Shown here: positions 7,271 through 14,330 of the stretch, one piece after another | Layout of the letters: every line of letters starts with the position of its first letter | Numbering within the stretch: the stretch's first letter is position 1 | Assembly: GCA_910577115.1 (NCBI GenBank) | Contig: CAJTMC010000061.1 | Coordinates: 1-16,991 of the forward strand | Source: an uncultured Lachnospiraceae bacterium | Lineage (GTDB): Bacteria > Bacillota > Clostridia > Lachnospirales > Lachnospiraceae | Direction of reading: 5' to 3' | Length of the DNA stretch: 16,991 nucleotides | Notes under the pieces: model-generated | Told to the model about the DNA's origin: nothing | What the model saw: only the letters and a program-made list of their open reading frames with translations | Databases searched by the model: none | Translations under genes and position numbers: made by a program

Positions 7271-9043
7271 ATGAAGGTTCTATTAAAAGATGGAAGTATT
7301 GTGGAGGCAGGGTTTGATGACTTGGAAGGGAAGAAGGCATTTTGGCACACGAGTGCGCATGTTTTGGCGCAGGCGGTAAAGCGTCTGTATCCGGAGGCAA
7401 AGTGTGCGGTTGGCGTGGCGAATGAGAATGGGTTTTATTATGATTTTGACTTTGGGGAATCCTTTTCGGATGAGAATTTGGCGGCTGTTGAGGATGAGAT
7501 GGAAAAGATTGTGAAAGAGTCGCTTTCTTTGCAGGTTTTTGCGCTTGGTAAGGCGGAGGCGCTGGATTTTATGGAGGGGCGTGGAGAGACATATCAGGCG
7601 GAATTGATACGGGATTTGCCGGATGATGAAACAATTTGTTTTTATAAGCAGGGGGAATATGCTGAGCTTTGCGATGATCCGCATATTACCAATACGTGTC
7701 AGATTAAGGCAATAAAGCTGTTGTCTGTTGCAGGCGCTTATTGGAGAGGAGAGGAACGGAATAAGATGTTGACGCGCATCTATGGGGTTTCTTTTCCGAA
7801 GGGGGCGCAGTTGGACGAATATCTGCATTTGTTGGAGGAGGCAAAGGCGAGGGATCACAGAAAGCTCGGGAAACAGCTTGGGATTTTTGCTTTGTTGGAG
7901 GAAGGAATGGGATTTCCGTTTTTCCTGCCGAAGGGAATGGTGCTTAAGAATCTTTTGATTGATTATTGGCGGGATTTGCACAGGCAGGCGGGGTATCAGG
8001 AAATTTCCACGCCGATTATGTTGAACCGGAATTTGTGGGAAACGTCGGGGCATTGGGAGTATTATCGGGAAAAAATGTATACAACGGTGGTTGATGATAT
8101 GGAATATGCGATTAAACCGATGAGCTGTCCGGGCGGTATGCTGGTCTATAAGCAGGAGCCTCGTTCTTATCGCAATCTGCCGCTTCGTTTGGCGGAGCTT
8201 GGGCTGATTCACCGTAATGAGAAGTCTGGAGAGCTGCATGGTTTGATGCGGGTAAGGGCTTGTACGCAGGATGATGCGCATATTTTTATGACGCAGGAAC
8301 AGATTGTTGGTGAGATTCAAAATGTGGCGCGGTTGATTGATACGGTGTATACGAGGTTTGGGTTTGCATATCGTGTGGAGTTGTCTACGCGGCCGGAGAA
8401 TAGTATCGGGAGTGCGGAGGATTGGGAGCTTGCTACGCAGGCATTGAGCAGCGCTATGGATTCTATGGGGATTCCTTATTCGGTGAATGAAGGGGATGGG
8501 GCTTTTTATGGTCCTAAGCTTGATTTTCACTTGAAGGATTCGCTTGGGCGCACGTGGCAGTGTGGGACGATTCAGCTTGATTTTCAACTGCCGCAGCGGT
8601 TTGATATTGAATATATCGGGGCAGACGGCGCAAAGCACAGACCGATTATGATCCATCGGGCAATCTTTGGTTCGATTGAGCGGTTTATGGGGATTTTGAT
8701 TGAGCATTATGCGGGGAATTTTCCTGTTTGGCTGGCTCCTGTGCAGGTGAAGCTGCTATCGGTTTCGGATAAATTTTTGTCGTATGCGGATGCGGTTTTG
8801 GAGGAATTAAAGGCTGCCGGTATTCGTGTGGAGATTGATACGCGCGATGAAAAGCTGGGGTATAAAATTCGGGAGGCACAGTTGGATAAGGTGCCGTTTA
8901 TGATTATTGTCGGGGAGAAGGAGCAGGCGAACCGGACGGTGTCCGTCCGCCAGCGTGATGATCGCAGCAGACAGGATATGGGGGAGATGCAGATTGGGGA
9001 TTTTATCGGGCTGCTGAAGCATAATGATCCGGTTGAGGTCTGA
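7271..9043 (+). CDS. thrS: Threonyl-tRNA synthetase, form lacking the TGS domain
   Basis: The start is ATG 7271 behind GGAAGGAG (7255-7262); an upstream in-frame start near 7199 falls in the T-box terminator and is rejected. The protein has 590 residues, against about 635-650 for standard bacterial ThrRS. The difference is at the N-terminus: only about 20 residues precede the editing domain, so the usual TGS domain is missing. Editing-site zinc-type ligands are H26 and H30 (HTSAH) with C134 and H138 (CDDPH). The class II catalytic core has motif 2 around residues 315-329 (RNEKSG...RVR) and motif 3 at 467-476 (R471). The active-site zinc ligands are C286, H337 and H462. The C-terminal anticodon-binding domain spans about residues 485-585. 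The enzyme charges tRNA-Thr and hydrolyses mischarged Ser-tRNA-Thr. It is regulated by the T-box leader. Its stop lies 6 bases from the convergent ATPase gene. Confidence 0.95.
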   Translation: MKVLLKDGSIVEAGFDDLEGKKAFWHTSAHVLAQAVKRLYPEAKCAVGVANENGFYYDFDFGESFSDENLAAVEDEMEKIVKESLSLQVFALGKAEALDFMEGRGETYQAELIRDLPDDETICFYKQGEYAELCDDPHITNTCQIKAIKLLSVAGAYWRGEERNKMLTRIYGVSFPKGAQLDEYLHLLEEAKARDHRKLGKQLGIFALLEEGMGFPFFLPKGMVLKNLLIDYWRDLHRQAGYQEISTPIMLNRNLWETSGHWEYYREKMYTTVVDDMEYAIKPMSCPGGMLVYKQEPRSYRNLPLRLAELGLIHRNEKSGELHGLMRVRACTQDDAHIFMTQEQIVGEIQNVARLIDTVYTRFGFAYRVELSTRPENSIGSAEDWELATQALSSAMDSMGIPYSVNEGDGAFYGPKLDFHLKDSLGRTWQCGTIQLDFQLPQRFDIEYIGADGAKHRPIMIHRAIFGSIERFMGILIEHYAGNFPVWLAPVQVKLLSVSDKFLSYADAVLEELKAAGIRVEIDTRDEKLGYKIREAQLDKVPFMIIVGEKEQANRTVSVRQRDDRSRQDMGEMQIGDFIGLLKHNDPVEV

Positions 9044-9049
9044 ATTGTT

Positions 9050-10395
9050 TTAATGAATTGTGTTATCATTCCATTTTAATAAGAATGCGGAATTGATAAT
9101 CACAAGTACGGAGCCGCAGTTATGGACTAACGCTCCGACTATGGGATTAAGGATTCCTGTGATTGCGAGAATGATTGCGAGGAAGTTTAAGCCCATTGAA
9201 AAGGTCAGGTTGTATTTTATGGTTGTCATCATGCGTTTGGATAGCGCGATTAGGTGTGGCAGTTCTTTGATTTCATCATTGACAAGTGCGATATCGGCGG
9301 CGTCTACTGCAATATCGCTGCCGATGCCGCCCATCGCAATTCCTACGTTTGCCGTTTTTAAGGCGGGGGCGTCGTTGATGCCGTCGCCAATCATGCAGAC
9401 GGCGTTTTTTTCGTTTTGGTATTGTTTGATGATGTTTCTTTTATTTTCGGGCAGGCAGTTTGCGTATACTGTTTCGATGCCAATTTCCGACGCGATTGCT
9501 TTGGCGGCGTTTTCGTTGTCGCCTGTCAGGAGTATGGGCGTTACTCCGATTTTTGTCAGTTCCTTAATTATGGCGGCGCTTTCTTTGCGGAGGGTGTCGG
9601 CAAGGGCTATGTATCCGATGTACCGGTTGTTGAGCGCGGCGGCGGTTAGTGCGATGACTACGATCCATGTTGCCCACTTGTCTGCCATTCCGACGATTTT
9701 TGCTTTGTCTGCGTCTGCGGATTGTACGAGGCGGATCATTCGTTGTATGGAGCTGTCTTCGCCTACTTTTGTCGCTTTCATTTCAAATGTGCCGAATTGA
9801 TTGACGGTTCCGGAGCATACTTCGTCGCCGGCGGATTTGTCGATTGGGAGGGACTCTCCTGTCATGACTGCCTGATTGACGGAGGTTTGGCCGGATTGTA
9901 TGATGCCGTCAACAGGGATTGTTTCTCCGGGTAATACGCGGAGGGTATCTCCTTGTTTAACTTGTTTGGCGGGAATAATTTGTTCTGCACCGGATTGGGT
10001 GAGCAGACGGGCTGTTTGTGGTGTCAGGTGTATTAATTTTTTGATTCCTGCCCTGGCTTTTGATACGGTTAGTTCTTCTAAGAGTGCACCGATTTGCATG
10101 ATAAAAGCGACTTCTCCGGCGGCGAAGTGTTCTCCAGTGATTATGGACGCGATGAGCGCCAGGGAAACTAATACGTCGGCTTTGATGTCGAATTTTTGAT
10201 TAGTCCGATGATGGCTTCTGCCAGGATTGGTATTCCGCATAGGACGATTGCTACCCATGCAATATTAAAGGGGAGTTGCAGGGGTTTTGTGATGCTTAGT
10301 AATAGTGCTATTGCGGATATGGTCAGGAATGTGATGTCTTTTTTGGTTCCGCCTAGTTCTAATAATTGTTCTATTTTTTCTATGAGTGTTTTCAT
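9050..10395 (-). pseudogene. Heavy-metal P1B-type ATPase with catalytic core deleted and an N-terminal frameshift
   Basis: The gene starts at ATG 10395 behind GGAGGG (10399-10404). The first 66 or so codons encode a soluble start and two membrane helices (ISAIALLLSI, IAWVAIVLCGIPILAEAII) with no HMA metal-binding domain. The frame breaks at an A5 run (plus T5, 10193-10197); one extra A gives LIKKFDIKADVLVSLALIA and joins the rest. The actuator domain is intact, with VMTGESLPIDK. Around 9626-9640 the protein jumps from membrane helix 5 (WATWIVVIALTAAAL) straight to NNRYIGYIALADTLR, the end of the nucleotide-binding domain. About 200 residues usual in this family are missing, including the CPC metal-binding helix and the DKTGT phosphorylation site. 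GDGINDAPAL and the last two helices remain. The deletion keeps frame, so a product could be made, but it cannot be a pump. The linked CsoR suggests copper, but the metal is not proven. Confidence 0.88.
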
Positions 10396-10411
10396 GGTCC
10401 CTCCTTTTTTG

Positions 10412-10468
10412 ATACATATAGGGGTATGGGTTAGGTTTATTATACCTATGGGGGTATGGGCTTGTCAA
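10412..10468 (-). promoter_or_regulatory. ATPase promoter with two CsoR-type operators
   Basis: On the minus strand TTGACA (plus 10463-10468), an 18-base spacer and TATAAT (plus 10439-10444) form a strong promoter. Two 16-bp operators share the pattern ATACC-N6-GGTAT. One, a full match, is at 10442-10457, inside the promoter spacer. The other, with one half-site mismatch, is at 10412-10427, downstream of the -10. Their centres are exactly 30 bp apart. This position and the GGGGTAT core fit CsoR/FrmR-family operators, which block RNA polymerase until metal binds the repressor. Confidence 0.8.
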
Positions 10469-10475
10469 GTGGTGT

Positions 10476-10504
10476 AAAAAAAGTGGTCAGTTCTTGCTAA
10501 CCAC
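10476..10504 (-). terminator. Terminator of csoR
   Basis: On the minus strand GTGGTTAG and CTGACCAC form an 8-bp stem with one wobble pair and a 6-base loop, followed by seven T. It separates csoR from the ATPase promoter, so the two genes are independent transcripts. Confidence 0.88.
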
Positions 10505-10525
10505 CTTTCATCATTTTGTATCAGG

Positions 10526-10801
10526 TTATGACATATTTGCAAAGCGTTCTACTGCTTTTGTGAAACTTTCTATGGTTTTGTCTGCGTCACCATGTTCGAT
10601 GCCATCTCTTACGCAGTGTTTGATGTGGCCTTCTAAAACGACCTGTCCGGCTTTATGCAGCGCGGATTTTGCGGCGTTGATTTGGGCTAAGATGTCCTCG
10701 CAGGGTACGTCTTCGTCTACCATTTTGTCTATTGCCTGTACTTGTCCGATTATTTTTTTCAGTCTGCGGTGCAGATTTTCTGCGTCCATACATTGTTTCA
10801 T
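10526..10801 (-). CDS. csoR: CsoR-type copper-sensing transcriptional repressor
   Basis: The start at ATG 10801 is preceded by GGAGGAAT (GGAGG at 10809-10813) and gives 91 residues, the usual size. A longer open frame reaches 10918 but runs over the promoter and operator. CsoR/FrmR (DUF156) proteins are all-helical tetramers that bind GC-rich operators and let go on binding metal. The Cu(I) ligand triad is exact here: C34, H59 and C63, with the 25- and 29-residue spacing of copper-type CsoR. The basic residues R12/R13 and K15/K16, used in DNA binding, are present in the first helix. It has its own operator (10867-10882), which implies autoregulation, and ends in a strong terminator. Its presumed target, the downstream ATPase, is broken in this sequence. 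Confidence 0.92.
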   Translation of the reverse strand: MKQCMDAENLHRRLKKIIGQVQAIDKMVDEDVPCEDILAQINAAKSALHKAGQVVLEGHIKHCVRDGIEHGDADKTIESFTKAVERFANMS

Positions 10802-10866
10802 TTTGATTCCTCCGTTTTTGGGCTGCCTGCGGATTTGGGGTGTGTGATTGTTGTGTCTTTTTTTTG

Positions 10867-10918
10867 ATACCGTAAGGGGTATGTGCATATTGTAGCTGAT
10901 GTGTGATATTTTTGTCAA
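10867..10918 (-). promoter_or_regulatory. csoR promoter and operator
   Basis: On the minus strand TTGACA (plus 10913-10918), an 18-base spacer and TACAAT (plus 10889-10894) form the promoter. The 16-bp operator at 10867-10882 is a full ATACC-N6-GGTAT match, just downstream of the -10, in the same relative place as the second operator of the ATPase promoter. Confidence 0.78.
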
Positions 10919-10985
10919 TGTTATGTGTCTTCTCTTTTCCTCTTCCTACTGTTTTCGGAAAAGTGTTTCCACGGAGGAAACTTTA

Positions 10986-11492
10986 TTAGTGCAATTTAAG
11001 GTACATTTCATTGACTCTGTTATCCAAAAGTATCTTTGAAATTTCATTGTATACTATTATTATTTCTTTTCCTTTATGAGGTACTATCAATCCTTTATAT
11101 GGTGAGTTTAATGTTTCATAAAATCCAACATCTGCTTCTTCTTTTATTGCCCAAATATTGAACGCGTTAATTACATTGGCAAGATTTTTATCAGGTGCAA
11201 ACTCAAAAGTATTGATAACACCGTCTAATATCGTTGGAAATTCAACTTCCTGAAAAGAAAAAATATCTTTATGTTCATACATTATCTTCTTGATTTTGCT
11301 TATGTCTTCATAGCTGATAGGGGTTGCAAAAAAATCTGCTTTTGTGTTGTCTTCATAAGTTAAATATTCTTTTTTATTATAATGTAAGCATCTTACAGTC
11401 CCACCCTTTGGGGTTTCAATTACATCAACTTGTGAGATCATGTTTTCCCAAGCATCGGTAAGCACATATCTAAAAATTCGTTTTTCTTTCAT
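10986..11492 (-). CDS. Hypothetical protein, 168 residues
   Basis: I do not recognise the family. The start at ATG 11492 follows GGGGAG with good spacing; an upstream extension to 11570 overlaps the promoter and has no ribosome binding site. The protein is soluble and mixed in charge, with no signal peptide or membrane segment. It starts KEKRIFRYVLTDAWENMI, and later has EVEFPTILDGVINTFEF and EADVGFYETLNSPYKGL. It is AT-rich, unlike the thrS/ATPase block next to it, and may be of separate origin. A short stem (GTTTCC/GGAAAC, 10965-10981) just past its stop may act as a weak terminator. Confidence 0.75.
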   Translation of the reverse strand: MKEKRIFRYVLTDAWENMISQVDVIETPKGGTVRCLHYNKKEYLTYEDNTKADFFATPISYEDISKIKKIMYEHKDIFSFQEVEFPTILDGVINTFEFAPDKNLANVINAFNIWAIKEEADVGFYETLNSPYKGLIVPHKGKEIIIVYNEISKILLDNRVNEMYLKLH

Positions 11493-11541
11493 GATTGTAT
11501 CTCCCCTCTGACAGCAATCAATCTTTTTCAGATTATATTTT

Positions 11542-11570
11542 ATTATAATAGGAATATAGCAGGTATACAA
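11542..11570 (-). promoter_or_regulatory. Candidate promoter of the 168-residue hypothetical gene
   Basis: On the minus strand TTGTAT (plus 11565-11570), a 17-base spacer and TATAAT (plus 11542-11547), 50 bases upstream of the start codon. The -10 is perfect and the -35 is weak. Confidence 0.5.
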
Positions 11571-11739
11571 TTATATTCAATATTTTGTCTTGCAAAAGTT
11601 GTTCTTTGGTCTTATTTTTTGTTTTATTATCAAAATCTGTAGTTTGGATTATAGCGGTTTTTGTTAGGATTGATAAGTTGTATGGGATAATTGCTCTTTT
11701 TGAAATATCAGAAGGCAATGAAGGAGATTTTTGGGTGTT

Positions 11740-11816
11740 TTTTTACCAACAGCAAAGGACGGATAAGAGCATAGACCGAGGGACGAGATAATGCTCCTCG
11801 TTACGTTGGGTAAAAA
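11740..11816. repeat. Nested inverted repeats in the 11493-11913 intergenic region
   Basis: TTTTTACCAAC (11740-11750) pairs with GTTGGGTAAAAA (11805-11816) apart from one extra G. Inside, GAGCAT (11767-11772) pairs with ATGCTC (11791-11796), and CGAGG (11777-11781) could instead pair with CCTCG (11796-11800), a mutually exclusive alternative. The 421-base gap between the divergent genes holds no gene that I can support; two short open frames (11533-11718 minus, 11585-11791 plus) have no ribosome binding sites and overlap each other. The structure could be an RNA element or the remnant of a small mobile repeat. Confidence 0.4.
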
Positions 11817-11913
11817 TCTTTATTTGCAACCGAAGATTGCCAAAAAGCACTTTAAGGTTGGTGGCAAATGACATTGTTATTTTGTATAATGCAAATAATA
11901 AGGAGGCGTGACA

Positions 11914-12531
11914 ATGAAATTATCAGAAAAAATTATAGAACTAAGAAAAGCAAATGGAATGACTCAAGAAGAACTTGCATCAATATGTAATGTTAGCAGG
12001 CAATCCATATCTAAATGGGAAGCTGACATTACATTACCGGAAACGGAAAAACTATTGATATTGGGAGAAACCTTTCACGTATCTATGGATATTTTGTTAA
12101 AGGATGAATTGGCGTTAAATGAGGTTAAAGATGTTCTTATCTGTGGCAAGAATGCAATTCAGAAAAAGAAACAAGAATTGTATGAGGGAGTATTAATTAA
12201 AGAAAGTATAGTGGATGACAGCATCATTGACTGTCTGAATATTCATAAAATTGAATTGTGGAATGCCGGCGGGAAACCAAAATATTGGACTGTATTGTTT
12301 TTTACAAGTGATCGAAAAGATTTTCCGGAACAAATTTCAAAAGTCATGCTGTCTGATCCTGATACAAACGGGAATTGGTTCGTTGATTTTAAGGCTGGTA
12401 ATGAAAAATACATTGTGTTTAAAGACAGGATTTTAAAATATCAGATTGGAAATCAGACTGAAAAAGAATATGTATGCAACGAGTGTAGGAAATTGGGTAT
12501 TCATAATGAGCAGATGAACTGGTCAGAATAG
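11914..12531 (+). CDS. XRE-family helix-turn-helix regulator with an unrecognised C-terminal domain
   Basis: The start is ATG 11914, 7 bases after AGGAGG (11901-11906); a GTG two codons earlier is too close to that site. The protein has 205 residues. Residues 1-62 form a Cro/CI-type helix-turn-helix (KIIELRKANGMTQEELA, then NVSRQSISKWEAD for the recognition helix). Residues 65-90 may link the domains. The remaining 115 residues (ELWNAGGKPKYWTVLFFTSD, YIVFKDRILKYQIG, two Cys near the end in VCNECRKLG) match no domain that I know and may sense a signal. A TATAAT at 11885-11890 gives a likely promoter, though its -35 (TGGCAA, 11862-11867) is weak. The stop overlaps the ribosome binding site of the next gene, so the two form an operon. 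Confidence 0.88.
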   Translation: MKLSEKIIELRKANGMTQEELASICNVSRQSISKWEADITLPETEKLLILGETFHVSMDILLKDELALNEVKDVLICGKNAIQKKKQELYEGVLIKESIVDDSIIDCLNIHKIELWNAGGKPKYWTVLFFTSDRKDFPEQISKVMLSDPDTNGNWFVDFKAGNEKYIVFKDRILKYQIGNQTEKEYVCNECRKLGIHNEQMNWSE

Positions 12532-12539
12532 GAGGAAGC

Positions 12540-13100
12540 ATGAGGGTATTATTAACATCAGCAGGTTTAGAAACGGAAGAAATTAAAGAATATTTTGTAG
12601 ATATGGCAGGTAAAGACATGTCTTTCGTAAAAGCCTTATTTATCCCTACAGCGGCTATATACGCAGATGCAATAGAAGTTTTGCCTAAATGTATGAATGA
12701 TTTGTTAAAATGCGGTATCCTAGCTAAAAATATTGACGTATGTGATTTACATGCCGGAATGGAGTTTGAGAAGCTGCGACAATATGACGTGGTATGTTTG
12801 TGTGGCGGCAATACACGTTATTTGCTGGAAAGAATCAATGCTACAGGGTTTAATAAATCTTTGATGGCGTATATCAATGACAATGGTTTGGTAATAGGGG
12901 TAAGTGCCGGAAGTCTCATTTTTTCCAATAATTTAGATAATAATTTAGGGTTGATAGATACAAAATTAGATGTTCATTGTCTAACGGGGGATAAAAGGGG
13001 CAAATTGACATATCCATTAAAAAACAATGTACGGCTTACAAATACATGTGCGCTTGTAATACGAAATTTGCCGGATGGGATAGAAATAATTGGAGAATAG
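12540..13100 (+). CDS. Peptidase E-like protein (family S51, class I glutamine amidotransferase-like fold)
   Basis: A 186-residue protein whose GGAGG overlaps the stop of the regulator gene, 8 bases upstream. S51 serine peptidases such as PepE cleave Asp-Xaa dipeptides; cyanophycinase is a relative. The nucleophile elbow GVSAGS places the catalytic Ser at 122. A GGNTRYLL segment (89-96) is typical of the family. LDVHC (143-147) supplies the conserved His146. The protein is shorter than E. coli PepE (229 residues) and ends soon after the core, as many clostridial members do. It carries no signal peptide, so it acts in the cytoplasm. Coupling to an XRE regulator suggests controlled expression, but the substrate cannot be predicted. 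Confidence 0.85.
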   Translation: MRVLLTSAGLETEEIKEYFVDMAGKDMSFVKALFIPTAAIYADAIEVLPKCMNDLLKCGILAKNIDVCDLHAGMEFEKLRQYDVVCLCGGNTRYLLERINATGFNKSLMAYINDNGLVIGVSAGSLIFSNNLDNNLGLIDTKLDVHCLTGDKRGKLTYPLKNNVRLTNTCALVIRNLPDGIEIIGE

Positions 13101-13108
13101 AAAAATCA

Positions 13109-13146
13109 TGTGCCAAGTTCACCTAATTATTGGTGGTCTTGGCGCA
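13109..13146. terminator. Hairpin between convergent genes
   Basis: TGTGCCAAG (13109-13117) pairs with CTTGGCGCA (13138-13146) with one wobble pair, and CACC (13120-13123) with GGTG inside. On the plus strand A rather than T follows. On the minus strand the sequence continues TGATTTTT, so it fits better as a minus-strand terminator for the 77-residue gene while also stopping the peptidase transcript. Confidence 0.6.
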
Positions 13147-13161
13147 TAAAAAAATAGAAAT

Positions 13162-13395
13162 TTAGTATAGTTTACTTTCTTTTCGCAATACAACGCTGCC
13201 AATTATTTCAATCCCACCTAATACTGCACAGCATTTTGAAGAAAATATAATTCCGGTTGCCAACAGACCGGCGCCAACAATAAGGTTGCATACAGTAGCT
13301 GTCTTTAATGCCTTTCTTTCGGGATTGGGAAGTTTTACGGAAATTCCCAATGTGTTATTTAGCTTTGTGCAAGCCTGATTTACTTCTTTAATCAT
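13162..13395 (-). CDS. Small two-helix membrane protein of unknown function
   Basis: A 77-residue protein with a strong GGAGGGCG just before ATG 13395. Residues 1-28 are polar and charged (MIKEVNQACTKLNNTL); two hydrophobic segments follow, about residues 33-50 (TATVCNLIVGAGLLATGII) and 54-69 (KCCAVLGGIEIIGSVV), with a basic tail RKESKLY. I recognise no family. The ribosome binding site, start and clean membrane topology make it a believable gene. It is convergent with the peptidase operon and shares the intervening hairpin. Confidence 0.7.
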   Translation of the reverse strand: MIKEVNQACTKLNNTLGISVKLPNPERKALKTATVCNLIVGAGLLATGIIFSSKCCAVLGGIEIIGSVVLRKESKLY

Positions 13396-13509
13396 TTCGC
13401 CCTCCTAAAATAATAATTGTATACTGTGACTTTGGGTTTTAATTACTGAAATCAGATGAAATCATCCTTTTGATTGCGATTGTGGAAAACAATAATGTTT
13501 TTAATTCTT

Positions 13510-13767
13510 TTAAGCAAAAATATCTGCCACAAGATGATCTGCCATGAAATCAAAAACAGCGAAGTAATCACATGTAACGGAAAGTGCTTCTTTTGCATTG
13601 ATTATTGATAACAGCGCGCTTAAAATTCCATATGCCTGTGTTTTTAGGCAGATGAAACGGAGAGAACGCAGGAAGGGAAAGTTATTGTCATAAAGATATA
13701 AAAAGGACTTGGCAGATTTTAAAGAAAAAGTATACTTGCCTTTTTTGAAAAGATTATACAAATTCAA
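13510..13767 (-). pseudogene. Possible gene remnant (low confidence)
   Basis: An 85-codon open frame with protein-like composition (for example YGILSALLSIINAKEALSV and DFMADHLVADIFA). It begins only at a TTG, has no ribosome binding site, and its 5' end overlaps the ybaK promoter. I do not recognise it. It may be the C-terminal piece of a decayed gene or chance. The rest of the 13396-13819 gap holds nothing else that I can name besides that promoter. Confidence 0.25.
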
Positions 13768-13783
13768 CTGTTCATGCTATAAT
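13755..13783 (+). promoter_or_regulatory. Promoter of ybaK
   Basis: TATACA (13755-13760), 17-base spacer, then an extended -10 TGCTATAAT (TATAAT at 13778-13783), 36 bases before the start codon. Confidence 0.65.
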
Positions 13784-13819
13784 CAAATAAATTCACCAAT
13801 TTATAGATAGGAGCACCCA

Positions 13820-14305
13820 ATGGCAAAGGCAAAAGAAATCAAAACAAATGCAATGCGCATATTAGAAACAAAAAAAATTCCATACACCACTCACACCTAC
13901 GAGTGTGACGAATTTATAGATGCAATCCAAATAGCGGACATGCTGTCACTGCCATACGAAAAAGTCTACAAAACACTCGTGACACAAGGAACCAGCAAAA
14001 ACTATTACGTTTTCGTCATTCCCATAGCAGAAGAACTTGACATGAAAAAAGCGGCAAAATCCGTAAACGAAAAATCCATCACAATGCTCCACGTAAAGGA
14101 CATCAACACTGTCACCGGCTACATCCGCGGCGGCTGCACCGCCATCGGCATGAAAAAACAATACACCACCCGCATCGAACAGGCCGCCCAAGGCCAAGAC
14201 CAAATCATCGTAAGCGGCGGAAAACTCGGCATGCAGATTGAACTATCCCCGCAAGACTTAGCAACCGCCGCAATTGCTGAGTTCGCGGATATTATAGTGA
14301 GATAA
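13820..14305 (+). CDS. ybaK: Cys-tRNA(Pro)/Cys-tRNA(Cys) deacylase YbaK
   Basis: A 161-residue protein of the YbaK/EbsC family, usual size, starting at ATG 13820 behind TAGGAG (13808-13813). YbaK proteins hydrolyse cysteine mis-attached to tRNA-Pro by prolyl-tRNA synthetase, a free-standing editing step in the cytoplasm. The invariant catalytic-site lysine is K51 in KVYKTLV. The family core VKDINTVTGYIRGGCTAIGM lies at about residues 92-111, and SGGKLGMQIELSP near 132-144 closes the pocket. Codon use is strongly A/C-ending (23 of the first 30 codons after the start), opposite to thrS. A decayed NERD/HRDC gene follows 25 bases later. Confidence 0.93.
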   Translation: MAKAKEIKTNAMRILETKKIPYTTHTYECDEFIDAIQIADMLSLPYEKVYKTLVTQGTSKNYYVFVIPIAEELDMKKAAKSVNEKSITMLHVKDINTVTGYIRGGCTAIGMKKQYTTRIEQAAQGQDQIIVSGGKLGMQIELSPQDLATAAIAEFADIIVR

Positions 14306-14330
14306 AAAACGAAGGAAAAGAGGTGTCCTA

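Noticed and set aside
7283..8707. 474-codon open frame on the minus strand within thrS
   Set aside because: It is antisense to a clear, complete thrS. It is open because thrS codons rarely give antisense stops; it has no ribosome binding site and low-complexity composition.
9060..10477. Several plus-strand open frames across the ATPase
   Set aside because: They are antisense to the recognisable P-type ATPase and have no ribosome binding sites or protein similarity.
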